Notes: a model not told the origin generated them from the sequence alone. A stretch of DNA of 64,000 nucleotides from Pleomorphomonas oryzae DSM 16300 (GCF_000422965.1 NZ_AUHB01000003.1:124001-188000); one strand, 5' to 3'; positions 53,825 to 63,754 are shown, counted from the stretch's first letter. Numbers and translations: made by a program.

Positions 53825-56089
53825 TCAGATCTCCGAGAAGGCTCGGCGCGCGAGGATGGCCTGTCCAAAGGAAAGGCCGCCGTCGTTGGCCGGCAGGCGC
53901 CGGGCGAGGAGGGGGGTAAGGTTGGATTGGGTAAGTGCGGCCGAAAGGCCTTCGGCAAGCACGCGGTTCATCAGGCAGCCGCCACCGAGTGCGATCGACT
54001 GAAGGCCTGTGGCGTTGACCCCATGGCGGGCGAGCGCGGCGAATCCTTCGATCAACGTGCCATGGAACAGCGATGCACCGGCTCGTGCATCGGGACGGGC
54101 GAGGGCAAAGTGGGCAAGAAGCGGCATGAAGGACAGAATGCCGTCATTGAGCGTGAAGCCGCCAGCAAGTGCGACCGGATCGTCAACCAGAGCCTCCAGC
54201 TCCATCGCCGCCTGTCCCTCGTAATCCTGAACGGCACGAACGCCGAGAAGCGCCGCCGCCGCGTCGAACAGTCGGCCAAGCGAGGTGGTGGAAAGCCGGT
54301 CGGCGCCCGAGGCGATGCGGTCAGCGATCGGTCCGGCCAGCGGCCGATCAGGGAAGAGGGTTGTTGCAAGACCGGTTTGGCGGACAGCGGCTAGCGCACC
54401 GACACCCATGCGCCACGGCTCACGGGCTGCACGATCGCCACCCGGCAACGGTAGCGGCGACAGATGACCGAGGCGACGATGCCGCGCACCCTCAACCACG
54501 AGCAGTTCGCCGCCCCAGGCCCCGCCATCATCGCCGAGGCCATGACCGTCGAGAGCCAGCCCCAGCGCCGGGCCGTCATGTCCCGCTTCCGCCGCCACTG
54601 CCGCCACATGCGCGGCATGGTGTTGCACGCGAACGATCGGCAGGCCGAACTCCTCGGCCATCTGGCTGGAGCGATAGTCAGGATGGAGGTCTGAGGCGAT
54701 CAGTTCCGGCTTCACGCCCACGATGTCGATGAGATGGGCAATCGTCTCGCGGTAGAATTTCAGCGTCTCTGCGGTGTCGAGATCGCCGACGTGCTGGGAA
54801 ACGAAAGCCTCGCGGCCGCGCGTCAGCGTTACCGTGGATTTGAGGTGGGCACCGAGGGCGAGGGTTGCAGGTCCATCCTCGGCGAGGGCGATCGGCTCGG
54901 GAACGTAGCCGCGTGCGCGGCGCAAAAAGCTCGGCGCGCCGGCGATCACCTGCGTCACGCTATCGTCGGCACGCACCACGATGGCGCGATCGTGGGTAAC
55001 GATCAGATCGGCAATGCCGGCCAGGCGGCGGTTCGCGTCCGCGTCGTCTACCACCAGCGGCTCGCCGCCGGGGTTGGCCGACGTCGCGACCAGCACGAAA
55101 TTGTTGACTGCGTGCGGATCGTGGTGAGCGAAATCATGGCCGGCAAGCGTGGCGAACAACAAATGATGCACGGGTGCGTAGGCAAGCATAACGCCGACGC
55201 GAACAAGGCCGGGCGAGACAGAAGGTGCCAGCACACCAGGCTTGGCCGACATCAGGACGATCGGCCGGGCAACCGACGAACAGAGCCTAAGCTCTTCCGG
55301 CGATGCTTCGGCGACCGCGGAGATCGAGGCGGCATTCGCCACCATCAGCGCGAAGGGTTTGAATTCGCGAGCCTTCCGCGCCCGGAGCGCCGCGACCGCA
55401 TCGGCATTGCGGCCATCGCAGACGAGATGGAATCCGCCGATACCCTTCAGCGCCACGATGCGGCCAGCCTGGACTGCTGCGGCAATCTCGGAAACGAGAT
55501 GGCTTAGCTTCGGTCCACAGATGGGGCAGGCGGCCGGCTCGGCATGGAAACGCCGGTCCCGCACATCGGTGTAGGCCGCCGCGCAATCGGGGCACATTGG
55601 AAAGGAGGCCATCGATGTTTGTCGCCGATCATAGGGCAGGCGGCGGGTGATGGTGTAGCGCGGGCCACAATGGGTGCAATTGACGAAGGGATAGGCGAAA
55701 TAACGGCTCGCCGGGTTGAACAGCTCGCCGAGGCAGGCGTCACATGTGGCAGCATCCGCCACGATGCGTGTCATCGTCTCGCCTTGGAGGCTCTCGCGGA
55801 TGAGGAAGTCGCTATTGCCGATGACCGGCCGTTCCTCGCGGTGGACCGTGTCGATGCGGGCAAGCGGCGGGGCTTCCGACTGGAGGCGCGTTACGAACTC
55901 CTCGACGCGCGCCCCTTCCACTTCGATGGTGACGCCATCGGCGCCATTGCGGACATAGCCCGAAAGACCGCACTCCGTGGCGAGACGATGCACGAACGGC
56001 CGCATTCCCACCCCCTGCACGGCGCCGTTCACCTTGAGGAAAAGGCGCACCACGGGGGCGAAGGCGTCGGGGGCGGGCGCGGCGGTCAT
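53825..56089 (-). CDS. hypF: Carbamoyltransferase HypF
   Basis: 754 residues. It makes the carbamoyl adenylate that becomes the CN ligands. Domains in order: acylphosphatase-like (VNGAVQGVGMRPFVHRLA, with Met in place of the usual Phe), two zinc fingers (C-D-A-C ... C-T-H-C and C-P-D-C ... CPIC), a YrdC-like domain (VALKGIGGFHLVCDGRN) and a Kae1-like domain (VQHHAAHVAAVAAEAG). ATG 56089 begins 7 bp after the hypB stop region. Full length for the family. Confidence 0.95.
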   Translation of the reverse strand: MTAAPAPDAFAPVVRLFLKVNGAVQGVGMRPFVHRLATECGLSGYVRNGADGVTIEVEGARVEEFVTRLQSEAPPLARIDTVHREERPVIGNSDFLIRESLQGETMTRIVADAATCDACLGELFNPASRYFAYPFVNCTHCGPRYTITRRLPYDRRQTSMASFPMCPDCAAAYTDVRDRRFHAEPAACPICGPKLSHLVSEIAAAVQAGRIVALKGIGGFHLVCDGRNADAVAALRARKAREFKPFALMVANAASISAVAEASPEELRLCSSVARPIVLMSAKPGVLAPSVSPGLVRVGVMLAYAPVHHLLFATLAGHDFAHHDPHAVNNFVLVATSANPGGEPLVVDDADANRRLAGIADLIVTHDRAIVVRADDSVTQVIAGAPSFLRRARGYVPEPIALAEDGPATLALGAHLKSTVTLTRGREAFVSQHVGDLDTAETLKFYRETIAHLIDIVGVKPELIASDLHPDYRSSQMAEEFGLPIVRVQHHAAHVAAVAAEAGHDGPALGLALDGHGLGDDGGAWGGELLVVEGARHRRLGHLSPLPLPGGDRAAREPWRMGVGALAAVRQTGLATTLFPDRPLAGPIADRIASGADRLSTTSLGRLFDAAAALLGVRAVQDYEGQAAMELEALVDDPVALAGGFTLNDGILSFMPLLAHFALARPDARAGASLFHGTLIEGFAALARHGVNATGLQSIALGGGCLMNRVLAEGLSAALTQSNLTPLLARRLPANDGGLSFGQAILARRAFSEI

Positions 56090-56096
56090 CGTTCGG

Positions 56097-57023
56097 TCAG
56101 GCTCGAACGGCGGCGGCGCGGGAAAGTGTCGCACGCGCCTCGATCCAGGCATAGAAGGCCGCCATGCCCTCGCCAGTCTCGGCGGAAACCACCAGGGTCT
56201 GCAGGTGCGGGTTGACCGTGAGCGCCGCTGCGAGGCATCGGCCAACGTCAAACTTCAGATGCGGCAACAGGTCCGCCTTGTTGAGAAGCAGCAAGTCGGC
56301 GACGGCGAACATGTCGGGATATTTGAGCGGCTTGTCTTCACCCTCGGTGACCGAGAGCACCACCACCTTGTGCGCTTCCCCGAGATCGAAGCCGGCCGGA
56401 CAAACGAGGTTGCCGACATTCTCGATGAACAGAAGGCCGCCGGGTTCCGCCTTGATGTCATCGAGCGCGGCACCCACCATGCCGGCTTCGAGGTGGCAGC
56501 CTTTGCCGGTATTGATCTGAACAGCGCGGGCGCCGGTTGCCCGGATGCGCTCGGCGTCGTTGTCGGTCTGCTGGTCGCCCTCGATGACGGCGATCGGAAA
56601 CTTCGCCTTGAGATCCTCGATGGTGCGAACCAGCAGCGTCGTCTTGCCGGAACCCGGTGACGACATCAGGTTGAGTGCCAAGGTACCGGTGGCGGCAAGA
56701 CGGGCGCGATTCTGTCGCGCGACATCATTGTTCTTGGCGAGAATATCGCGCTCGATGCGGATTACCCGCTCGCTATCGACGCTCGGCTGATGCACGGCAG
56801 CAAGCGGCGCGGCGTGCACGTGATGATGATGCTCATGATCATGGGAATGATCGTGTGGGTGGTCGTGATCATGCGGGTGATCGTGGTCGTGATGATGATC
56901 GTGACTATGCTCGTGATCATGGTCATGCGGATGATCATGCGCATGACCATGCAGCTCGGCCGGCGTCTTGCCGTTGATCTTGTAGCCGGTGCCACCCGAG
57001 CCGCAGCCGCATTCGTTACACAT
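56097..57023 (-). CDS. hypB: Hydrogenase nickel incorporation GTPase HypB
   Basis: 308 residues. N-terminal CNECGCG nickel motif, then an exceptional histidine/aspartate tract (roughly residues 25-70, 26 His in 46 residues). The SIMIBI GTPase follows, with P-loop [19 protein letters not shown], and NKADLLPH. It inserts Ni with HypA after the iron part is in place. The His tract stores or buffers nickel in homologues. ATG 57023 overlaps the hypA stop; a GTG one codon earlier is possible. Confidence 0.96.
   Translation of the reverse strand: MCNECGCGSGGTGYKINGKTPAELHGHAHDHPHDHDHEHSHDHHHDHDHPHDHDHPHDHSHDHEHHHHVHAAPLAAVHQPSVDSERVIRIERDILAKNNDVARQNRARLAATGTLALNLMSSPGSGKTTLLVRTIEDLKAKFPIAVIEGDQQTDNDAERIRATGARAVQINTGKGCHLEAGMVGAALDDIKAEPGGLLFIENVGNLVCPAGFDLGEAHKVVVLSVTEGEDKPLKYPDMFAVADLLLLNKADLLPHLKFDVGRCLAAALTVNPHLQTLVVSAETGEGMAAFYAWIEARATLSRAAAVRA
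56810..56955. repeat. Low-complexity CAT/GAT-rich tract inside hypB
   Basis: Alternating histidine and aspartate codons of hypB give a run of short imperfect repeats (ATGATCATG-like units on the plus strand). It is a coding repeat prone to length variation, not an independent element. The opposite-strand frame rich in Met/Val/Ile is its shadow. Confidence 0.8.
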
Positions 57024-57364
57024 CACTCCACCTCCAGTTCGCGCAGCCTGAGCTCGTCACCGCTGCTCATCTGCACGTGCCGGCGCCCGCAGTCAGGGCA
57101 GGCACCAAAGCGTTCGGTCATAGGCACCGTCTTAGCACAGTCGAGGCACCAGCCACTGCCGGGAACGCGGTCGATGATCAGCCTTGCATTCTCCGCAAGG
57201 GTGCCGTGGCTGACGGCCGAAAAGCAGAAGACCAAGGCCTCAGGATCGACATGACCGAGAACGCCCACCTCCAGGATCACCGCTCGAATCCGCGCGGCGC
57301 CGTTCTTTCTCGCTTCCTCGACGGCAATCTCGACGACCGCCTCGCAAAGCGACATCTCATGCAT
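57023..57364 (-). CDS. hypA: Hydrogenase nickel incorporation protein HypA
   Basis: 113 residues. Starts M-H-E-M-S-L-C-E-A (nickel-binding M-H-E), and carries the zinc site C-L-D-C ... C-P-D-C. Nickel donor for the large subunit, acting with HypB. The start at 57364 overlaps the end of hupK by 8 bases; a longer in-frame reading from 57397 adds an unconserved extension. Confidence 0.96.
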   Translation of the reverse strand: MHEMSLCEAVVEIAVEEARKNGAARIRAVILEVGVLGHVDPEALVFCFSAVSHGTLAENARLIIDRVPGSGWCLDCAKTVPMTERFGACPDCGRRHVQMSSGDELRLRELEVE

Positions 57365-58340
57365 CGGTCGCCCCATTCGGAACGACATCCACCGCAACGC
57401 AGGGAGAGAATTGCGCCGCCAACCGGGCTATTGCCGCCACAGCGTCACCGGCTGGCCGGAACCCTGCGAGGGCACGCGCAAACGGTCCATCGGGATGGAA
57501 GTTCCATTCCGTGGGAGCGACAACGCGGGCGTCTCGGAGCCGTCCATCTCCTTGCACCACGGCAAAATAATATAACCTGCCGCGTGGACTTTCCACTGAG
57601 GCGTATCCCGTATGGTTCTGCGTCCGACTTGCAGTAAGCCAGGCGGTAAAATCTGGTCCATTGCTCGCGCCGTTCAGAAGAATACCGAGTGCCTCTTCAG
57701 CCTCGACGAGGCGAGCGGCGTCGGTGGCGCCCGGCACCGAGGCTGACCAACCAAGACGGACTGCCGGTCCTGTTTCGGGGTGTCGGCCAGGGAGAAACGG
57801 CTGGGCGGCAAACTCGGCCTCGGCCTCCACCGCGGCCACGACGGAGGTGTCGTCCGCGGCGGTCAGAGCGTCCGGCGGAGAGGGATGCTCCGGCAGCGCC
57901 GGCAACCAGTCCGGCACAAGGCCGAAGGCCGTTCCAATGGCCCTGATATCGTCGCCGGCGACACCAGTCCGGGCCGCCTTGCGCGCGGCTTCAAGGGCAT
58001 CGCGTACGATCGGGAAGGCGGCGACCGGCGCAAGACGGACCAGCTCGCGCAGATGCTCGGCGATGCGCTCGGCCGCCAGACGAACGTGCCAGCGGTCCAC
58101 CTCTTCCCGGCCTATGGTGCGAGCGCCGGCCGCCGCGGCAGCAAAGGTCAGCGCGGCAGCGTGCGACACGCCACAAACGGCGTTGACGAGGCCGACCGCC
58201 TCCACCGCCTGTTCGATGGGCCGTCCGGCGAAGCGCGAGGCCAGCGACAGCGGGCGCGCCGAACGGATCGCCGCATCGGCCACCGCCCCGTTGATCAAGG
58301 AGAATTCGACGGTGATGCGGCCGGGATCGAAGCCACTCAT
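57357..58340 (-). CDS. hupK: Hydrogenase assembly protein HupK
   Basis: 327 residues, distantly related to NiFe large subunits. The nickel motifs are half-preserved: C56 in AVCGVSHAAA (second cysteine is serine 59) and C314 in FSPCVAVDV (second cysteine is valine). This is typical of HupK, which is thought to act as a scaffold or handover platform for the Fe(CN)2CO group in oxygen-exposed hup systems. It overlaps hupJ by 4 bases and hypA by 8. Confidence 0.85.
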   Translation of the reverse strand: MSGFDPGRITVEFSLINGAVADAAIRSARPLSLASRFAGRPIEQAVEAVGLVNAVCGVSHAAALTFAAAAAGARTIGREEVDRWHVRLAAERIAEHLRELVRLAPVAAFPIVRDALEAARKAARTGVAGDDIRAIGTAFGLVPDWLPALPEHPSPPDALTAADDTSVVAAVEAEAEFAAQPFLPGRHPETGPAVRLGWSASVPGATDAARLVEAEEALGILLNGASNGPDFTAWLTASRTQNHTGYASVESPRGRLYYFAVVQGDGRLRDARVVAPTEWNFHPDGPFARALAGFRPAGDAVAAIARLAAQFSPCVAVDVVPNGATDA

Positions 58341-58840
58341 TGGCCGTTCTCCGGCGTTCCACGTCCGAAGCCAAGGAGACGTCGGCGGTCCAGATTGACG
58401 GAGAGGGATTCGATTTCCGACGATTCGACATCTCCCAACAATTCGTCAAGCGCCGCGAAGGCGACGGCCTCAGCCGCCACTTGGTCGTCGAATTCGTCCA
58501 TTGGCGAGAACAGGGATGCTGTGCCGTAACGGCTGCCGTCATCCATCGACGCCACCACGAAATCGACATCTCCGGCCGGCAGTTCGAGCCGTAGCGTAAC
58601 ACCGTCGGGAGGCAGTTTGATGCCGGTGTCGGCTACGGCGACGATAGTCATGCACCAGGGCGTCACCACGGCAGCGAAACGGAAACGGCCGAAGCGCCGG
58701 ACCGGTGTCACCATCACGGCCAGCGCCGGATTATGAACCGGAAGACCGGCCATGCGGCTGTCGGCAGCGCGCCAGAAGCCAGCAAGACGGCCGACGAGAT
58801 TCTCGTCATCGAGGCTGGACAGGAACGCGTCAGCGGTCAT
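58337..58840 (-). CDS. hupJ: Hydrogenase chaperone HupJ (HybE family)
   Basis: 167 residues. HybE-family chaperone for HupSL assembly: NPALAVMVTPVRRFGRFRFA then VTPWCMTIVAV (conserved P-W-C-M). The C-terminus includes an acidic helical segment. It overlaps the rubredoxin gene by 11 bases. In rhizobial hup operons hupJ follows hupI, as here. Confidence 0.9.
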   Translation of the reverse strand: MTADAFLSSLDDENLVGRLAGFWRAADSRMAGLPVHNPALAVMVTPVRRFGRFRFAAVVTPWCMTIVAVADTGIKLPPDGVTLRLELPAGDVDFVVASMDDGSRYGTASLFSPMDEFDDQVAAEAVAFAALDELLGDVESSEIESLSVNLDRRRLLGFGRGTPENGQ

Positions 58841-59015
58841 CGTCGATCCTCATGAACTTGAGCTTTGGCCCATCGCAGTGAGGGCAACGCCAATCGTCCG
58901 GCAGCGTTTGAAAGGGCGTGCCGGGCGCTATTTGCGCCACGTCGTCACCTTCGGCCGGATCATACACCGTCCAGCAAACACTGCACTCCCAACGAGCCGC
59001 CACGCTCTCGTTCAT
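58830..59015 (-). CDS. hupI: Rubredoxin-like protein HupI
   Basis: 61 residues. Two C-x2-C knuckles, W-E-C-S-V-C and R-C-P-H-C-D, bind a single iron. The spacing and YDPAEGD turn are rubredoxin-like. In hup clusters it is needed for hydrogenase maturation in air, probably as an electron donor during assembly. Overlaps hupH by 4 bases. Confidence 0.94.
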   Translation of the reverse strand: MNESVAARWECSVCWTVYDPAEGDDVAQIAPGTPFQTLPDDWRCPHCDGPKLKFMRIDDDR

Positions 59016-59815
59016 TGGAAGTAGGCCTCGCCGATCTCGCGGAGACGAACGGCCGAGTCGCGAAAGTCCTCCACAGCCGCCTGGGCCGCGGCAGGTACAT
59101 CGCCGATTTCAAGGGTGTCGAGCAGAATGGCATCCATGGCGTTAAGGAACTGCACCGACCAGACATTGTGGATCGCCGTCGCCTGAACCCGGCAACTGCC
59201 ATAGCCGCGCGAGATGATTTTCACCGGGCCGCTGCCGAGCCGATCGACCAGGATGTCGAGATCCTCCGGCAGCATGGGCAGAAGCGTAAGCGAGATGACA
59301 TGGTTGGGCTCACCAAACTGATAGCGCTCGGCCCGATTGGCGATCTCGGCCAGCACGGCCGGTGCGTTCATCACGCCGCTGGGCAGGGCGTCGAGATCAA
59401 GATGCGGCAATGTCATCGCCGCGGCGCGGCGTATCGCCTGCGGCACGGCCGAAACCTCAGCATAGTCGGCAACGATCCTGTTGTCAGGGCCAAGAAAACG
59501 GACACGCCATAGGCCGGCAAAGATACTCTCGGTAATTTCAGCCACCACACCGTCGGGAAGCGCCACCGTGGCAGCCACTTCGCCTTCGCCGAGAATTTCG
59601 CTGAGCAGCAGCCTTTCGTCGTCGCTAAGAGGAGCGAGATCGAACAGAAGACCCGGCGCTGTCGCGGTCTGACGCCCCAAGGCGCTGACCATCTCCGGCA
59701 AAAGACGCGCGACGGCGGGACAGCGGGCGATCAACGCCTCAGCGTCTGTCGTGGCGAGGAAGGCGAGGGTGCCTGTACCGGTCGTACGGCCCGAAGATGG
59801 GAATTCGATCGTCAC
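59012..59815 (-). CDS. hupH: Hydrogenase expression/formation protein HupH (HyaF family)
   Basis: 267 residues. HyaF-type domain with VWSVQFLNAMDAILLDTLEI and ISRGYGSCRVQATAIHNVW near the C-terminus. It assists assembly or electron-transfer maturation of the small subunit. GTG 59815 overlaps the hupG stop (GTGA); a reading from 59923 would run inside hupG. Confidence 0.9.
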   Translation of the reverse strand: MTIEFPSSGRTTGTGTLAFLATTDAEALIARCPAVARLLPEMVSALGRQTATAPGLLFDLAPLSDDERLLLSEILGEGEVAATVALPDGVVAEITESIFAGLWRVRFLGPDNRIVADYAEVSAVPQAIRRAAAMTLPHLDLDALPSGVMNAPAVLAEIANRAERYQFGEPNHVISLTLLPMLPEDLDILVDRLGSGPVKIISRGYGSCRVQATAIHNVWSVQFLNAMDAILLDTLEIGDVPAAAQAAVEDFRDSAVRLREIGEAYFQ

Positions 59816-60252
59816 GCGTCGGCCCTCCGGTTGCTTGTGGTAATCCCGACGCGTTCCGGCGCTGAAAACGGCAGCGCATTGGGGCTCAGCGTCGCTCCGA
59901 GACGATCGAGATATTCGCTCCAATCACGGATGCGCGGCAACACATCGAGCACCGTTTCTCTGCGCAGCACGACTAAGGACGGAAAAATCTCGACTTGGCA
60001 GCGGGCCTTCAGCGCCGCCTCAGCCGAACGCGCAACCACGCCGGCGCGAAACTGGCTTGGAAAGGCCGCCAGCAGTTCCGGCAGAACCACGGCAACATCG
60101 CCGCTGTCGGTCCGCTGGTCGGGATCACCTGTGAAAAACAGCAGTGCGTGCTCCGGCTCGCCGGCGGCCGGTGCCAGGAAGGTGTTGAACGTTTCGGCGT
60201 CGATGGTGGGAAGCCCATGACGACTGGCGAGGGCGGCGATCAATGCGGACAT
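59812..60252 (-). CDS. hupG: Hydrogenase accessory protein HupG (HyaE family)
   Basis: 146 residues, thioredoxin fold without the CxxC active site. LLFFTGDPDQRTDSGDVAVV and LPELLAAFPSQFRAGVVA are the HyaE/HupG core. It is thought to chaperone the Tat-exported small subunit. It starts 31 bp after hupF and overlaps hupH by 4 bases. Confidence 0.88.
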   Translation of the reverse strand: MSALIAALASRHGLPTIDAETFNTFLAPAAGEPEHALLFFTGDPDQRTDSGDVAVVLPELLAAFPSQFRAGVVARSAEAALKARCQVEIFPSLVVLRRETVLDVLPRIRDWSEYLDRLGATLSPNALPFSAPERVGITTSNRRADA

Positions 60253-60283
60253 GTGTTCCTCGTCGGGTCGAAGGCCGTCAGCC

Positions 60284-60577
60284 TTACTTCCTCAGGTGCG
60301 CCGGCAGCTCCGGCTCGCGGTCGATCAGGTCGGGGAAGAGATGCTCAAAGGCTCGCCCTTCGGCGGCAGCGGCTAGTCCGTCGAGTGCCCGACCGATCGC
60401 CTCAGCCTCTGCGGTATCAAGGACGCGCACGGCGCTATCGAGGTGAACCAACAAATGGGTTCCTACCGTTTGTCGACCAACCAGCAGCGTCGATACGCGC
60501 CGCTTCTCGCCCTGCCACTCGCAAAGGGCGGAGAAATCGTCGCCGTCGATGACGGTCATTGGCAGACCCAGGCACAT
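60284..60577 (-). CDS. hupF: HypC-like chaperone HupF
   Basis: 97 residues. Begins M-C-L-G-L-P-M-T-V with the functional N-terminal cysteine, like HypC, but with the longer C-terminal tail of HupF. In R. leguminosarum HupF protects and delivers the HupL precursor under oxygen. It starts 11 bp after the hupD gene; the nickel/metal permease gene hupE, often found between the two, is absent. Confidence 0.92.
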   Translation of the reverse strand: MCLGLPMTVIDGDDFSALCEWQGEKRRVSTLLVGRQTVGTHLLVHLDSAVRVLDTAEAEAIGRALDGLAAAAEGRAFEHLFPDLIDREPELPAHLRK

Positions 60578-60588
60578 AATCTATTTCC

Positions 60589-61155
60589 TTAGGCCAGACC
60601 GGCACGTGGCCGTTCGTAAGCGGCACGATCGATATCGTTGGCAAGCAGACCGCTTTCAGGGGGCAGGGGAGCCGCTCGCCGCATCGGCGCAACGCCCCAC
60701 GCCGCGAGAATGCCGACGGCTGCCGCAAGCGCCGGCTCGATGCTGGTCGCGACCGGCGCTGTCAGCGGACCTCCCCAATCCTCGAGATCAAGCGGCTGGC
60801 AGCCAATGAGGGCGATGTCCTTGGGGTAATGGCCCATCAAGTCAGCCGCAGACAGAACCTCCTGAAACCCGGTCTGATGCAGGCTCATCTTCTTGGCACC
60901 GGTGAACTTCGGCACTTCATCGCCGGTCACCACCTTCAGCGTACCGGGCTTAAGACCGTAATCGATGGCGTCGAACACCAGAAGACGCTCTACCTCGGCG
61001 ACCCGATTGACGAGGTAAAGCCCCTGCGTGCCGCCATCGAGCAGATCGACGCCATCGGCCATGGCATAGAGCCGATGGAAAGCCTCGACGGCACGGACGC
61101 CGAAGCCCTCATCGGCCCAGAGAATGTTGCCGATCCCCAATACCAGAGCTGTCAT
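60589..61155 (-). CDS. hupD: Hydrogenase maturation endopeptidase HupD
   Basis: 188 residues. Nickel-checking protease that removes the C-terminal tail of HupL after metal insertion. Family residues are present: E16 in GNILWADEGFGVRAVE, the aspartate in LLVFDAIDYG, and the histidine in KKMSLHQTGFQEVLSA. Five bases after the hupC stop region. Its substrate tail is visible on HupL. Confidence 0.95.
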   Translation of the reverse strand: MTALVLGIGNILWADEGFGVRAVEAFHRLYAMADGVDLLDGGTQGLYLVNRVAEVERLLVFDAIDYGLKPGTLKVVTGDEVPKFTGAKKMSLHQTGFQEVLSAADLMGHYPKDIALIGCQPLDLEDWGGPLTAPVATSIEPALAAAVGILAAWGVAPMRRAAPLPPESGLLANDIDRAAYERPRAGLA

Positions 61156-61160
61156 GCCGC

Positions 61161-61892
61161 TCAGCCCTCGCGCTCGTCGCGGAACTGCCGCTCGCCGGAG
61201 ATCATTGTGGATATCATGGTCTGGCGGCTCATGATGTCCTCACGCACCGCCGCGTAAATGTGGACGATGGCGAAGATGACGATCACCCACATGCCCAGGT
61301 GGTGCAGGGTGTGGACATCCTGTGAATTCGGCCAGATATCGAACACCCAACCGAACGCTTTGGCCTGCCAGCTGTCGCGACCGGCACCCTCGGAATACAA
61401 GGCAAAACCGGTGATGATCATGCCGAGATTGAACAGCGTGAACATCGCGAACATCGCCGTATGGGCGAGCGGGTTATGGCCGATGTATTTGTAGGGTTCT
61501 TTCTCGAGGAACAGGTACCAGCGCGCTTCGCGGACGACGCCCTTCCACCAAGTCTTCTCCCAGACCGGCAGATAGAAGATCTGGCGCGAGTATTTATTGC
61601 CCCAGAAGGCCCAGAGGATGCGGGCAAGGAAGGCGACGGCCAGCACCTGCCCGGCAGCGAAGTGGGAAAAGCGGATGTAGCCGAACAGGAAGCTGTCGGA
61701 CGCTTCGCCCGACATGGTCGGCGGCGGCGAGCCGATAAAATAGCCGGTCACCGCCAGGATGGTAATGCAGAGAGCGTTGCCCCAGTGCCAGAGGCGCACC
61801 GGTGCCTCGTAGACGTAGATGGACGGACCGGAGACGATGACGTCATCGGTGGCGTCCATTACGCCGGTGAGCATCTTCGCGTCATGTGCCAT
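61161..61892 (-). CDS. hupC: Ni/Fe-hydrogenase b-type cytochrome HupC
   Basis: 243 residues, four or five transmembrane helices with haem-ligating histidines in RLWHWGNALCITILAVTGYF, YIRFSHFAAGQ and HHLGMWVIVIFAIVHIYAA. It anchors HupSL on the periplasmic face and passes electrons from H2 to quinone. It follows hupL by 10 bp, in the standard hupSLC order. Confidence 0.96.
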   Translation of the reverse strand: MAHDAKMLTGVMDATDDVIVSGPSIYVYEAPVRLWHWGNALCITILAVTGYFIGSPPPTMSGEASDSFLFGYIRFSHFAAGQVLAVAFLARILWAFWGNKYSRQIFYLPVWEKTWWKGVVREARWYLFLEKEPYKYIGHNPLAHTAMFAMFTLFNLGMIITGFALYSEGAGRDSWQAKAFGWVFDIWPNSQDVHTLHHLGMWVIVIFAIVHIYAAVREDIMSRQTMISTMISGERQFRDEREG

Positions 61893-61902
61893 GGCTTTGC
61901 CC

Positions 61903-63693
61903 TCAGCGGACGGTGACGGTGGCCATGTCCTGGCCGTCTTCGCTCATCACGTGAGTGGAACAGGCAAGACACGGATCGAAGGAATGCAGCGTCCGCAGGA
62001 TTTCGAGCGGCTTCTCCGGATCGGCCATGGGCGTGTCGAGCAGCGCCGCTTCGAAGGCGCCGATGTTGCCCTGGGGATCACGCGGTGAGCCGTTCCAGGT
62101 TGTCGGCACGACGGCCTGGTAGTTGTCGATCTTGCCGTCCTTGATCTTGATCCAGTGACCGAGCGCGCCACGCGGTGCCTCGGTGAAGCCGACGCCCTTG
62201 GCTTCCTTCGGCCAGGTGTCCGGCGTCCACTTGTCGGTGTTGGCCGTGGAAAGGTCGCCGGCCTTGATGGTGGCGACGAGCTTGTCCTGGAAGTAACGCA
62301 ATTGATGCGCGGCCCACTGACATTCGAGCGCTCGCGCCGCCGTGCGGCCGAGCGTCGAGAACAGCGCGGTGAGCGGCAGACCGAGATCGGTCAGCAGCTT
62401 GTCGACTGGCTCCTTGAACTCGGCCTTGCCCTGGGCGTAGCCGATGACGTAGCGGGCGAGCGGCCCCACCTCGACGGCATGGCCCTTCCAGCGCGGCGAC
62501 TTGATGAAGGAGTATTTGGCCGCCTCGTCCAGCGCCTCGATGTTGGTCTTGGTGCCACGGGCATTGGGGCCGAGTTCGAAGTGCGGCTCGGTGACGCCGT
62601 CCCAGGGATGCAGCCCCTTGGTCTCGTCCGGATATTTGTACCAGGAGTGAGTGACGAACTCCTGTACCTCGTCGGGATTGGTCAGGTCGATCGGGTGGAT
62701 CTCATCGAGCTTGCCGTTCAGGATGACGCCGCGCGGCAACTTCAGCGAGGCTTCCGAATAGTCGTTAGCATGCTCGGGAATGTCGCCATAGCTCATGACC
62801 GAAGTGGACGACAGGCCGCCGCCGTGCAGCCAATCCTTGTAGAAGGAGCCGATCGCCCTGAGATCGGGTATGTAGACCTGCTCGGTGAAGGTGATCGCCT
62901 GGTCGATGATCGACGAGACGAGGTTGAGGCGTTCCATATTGATGGCGCCGACGGCGCCGACGCCGTCAACGTTGATCGGCGAGGGGACGCCGCCCACCAG
63001 CCAGTTGGGGTGCGGGTTCTTGCCGCCGTAGACGGTGTGGATCTTGACGATCTCCTTCTGGAAATCGAGCGCTTCCAGATAATGGGCGACCGCCATCAGG
63101 TTGGCTTCCGGCGGCAGCTTGTAGGCTGCGTGACCCCAGTAGCCATTCTTGAACGGACCGAGCTGTCCGCTTTCGACGAACTTCTTCAGCCGGCCCTGCA
63201 GATCACGGAAATAGCCAGGCGAGGAGAGCGGCCAGTCGGAAATCGATTGGGCCAGCGCGCTGGTGGCCTTGGGGTCGGCCGACAGGGCCGAGACGACGTC
63301 CACCCAGTCGAGCGCATGCAGGTGGTAGAAGTGAACGAGATGGTCGTGCACCTGCAGCGTCAGCTGCATGATATTGCGGATCGAGTTGGCATTCTCAGGA
63401 ATATTGATGCCGAGCGCGTTCTCGACGGCGCGCACCGAGGTCAGGGCGTGCGTGCCGGTGCAGACACCGCAAATGCGTTCGGTGAACGCCCAGGCATCAC
63501 GCGGGTCGCGCCCTTTGAGAATGACTTCGATACCGCGCCACATGGTGCCGGTCGAAACGGCATTGCGGATGACGTTGTCGGCGTCGACATTCACTTCGAC
63601 GCGCATATGGCCCTCGATGCGGGTGACCGGGTCGACGACGATGCGGCGGCCGGCATTGTCGAGCTTGAAGCCATTGGGGGTTTCGATACCCAT
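61903..63693 (-). CDS. hupL: Uptake [NiFe]-hydrogenase large subunit HupL
   Basis: 596 residues, group 1 membrane-bound uptake enzyme oxidising H2. All four Ni/Fe cysteines are present: C75 and C78 in [21 protein letters not shown]575 and C578 in [13 protein letters not shown]581 marks the HupD cleavage site; the 15-residue tail after it is removed on maturation. The precursor is exported with HupS through the Tat system. It starts 61 bp after hupS, is followed by hupC, and has normal length. Confidence 0.98.
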   Translation of the reverse strand: MGIETPNGFKLDNAGRRIVVDPVTRIEGHMRVEVNVDADNVIRNAVSTGTMWRGIEVILKGRDPRDAWAFTERICGVCTGTHALTSVRAVENALGINIPENANSIRNIMQLTLQVHDHLVHFYHLHALDWVDVVSALSADPKATSALAQSISDWPLSSPGYFRDLQGRLKKFVESGQLGPFKNGYWGHAAYKLPPEANLMAVAHYLEALDFQKEIVKIHTVYGGKNPHPNWLVGGVPSPINVDGVGAVGAINMERLNLVSSIIDQAITFTEQVYIPDLRAIGSFYKDWLHGGGLSSTSVMSYGDIPEHANDYSEASLKLPRGVILNGKLDEIHPIDLTNPDEVQEFVTHSWYKYPDETKGLHPWDGVTEPHFELGPNARGTKTNIEALDEAAKYSFIKSPRWKGHAVEVGPLARYVIGYAQGKAEFKEPVDKLLTDLGLPLTALFSTLGRTAARALECQWAAHQLRYFQDKLVATIKAGDLSTANTDKWTPDTWPKEAKGVGFTEAPRGALGHWIKIKDGKIDNYQAVVPTTWNGSPRDPQGNIGAFEAALLDTPMADPEKPLEILRTLHSFDPCLACSTHVMSEDGQDMATVTVR

Positions 63694-63754
63694 GGAGAAT
63701 TGTCCCGTTGCTGGAATAGCCGGCGGGGCGCAAGCGCACCCGCGCGCCGGTTGT

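Noticed and set aside
56790-57254. Plus-strand frame rich in Met, Val and Ile that looks like a membrane protein
   Set aside because: It is the complement of the His/Asp-coding tract of hypB. The apparent hydrophobicity is a codon artefact.
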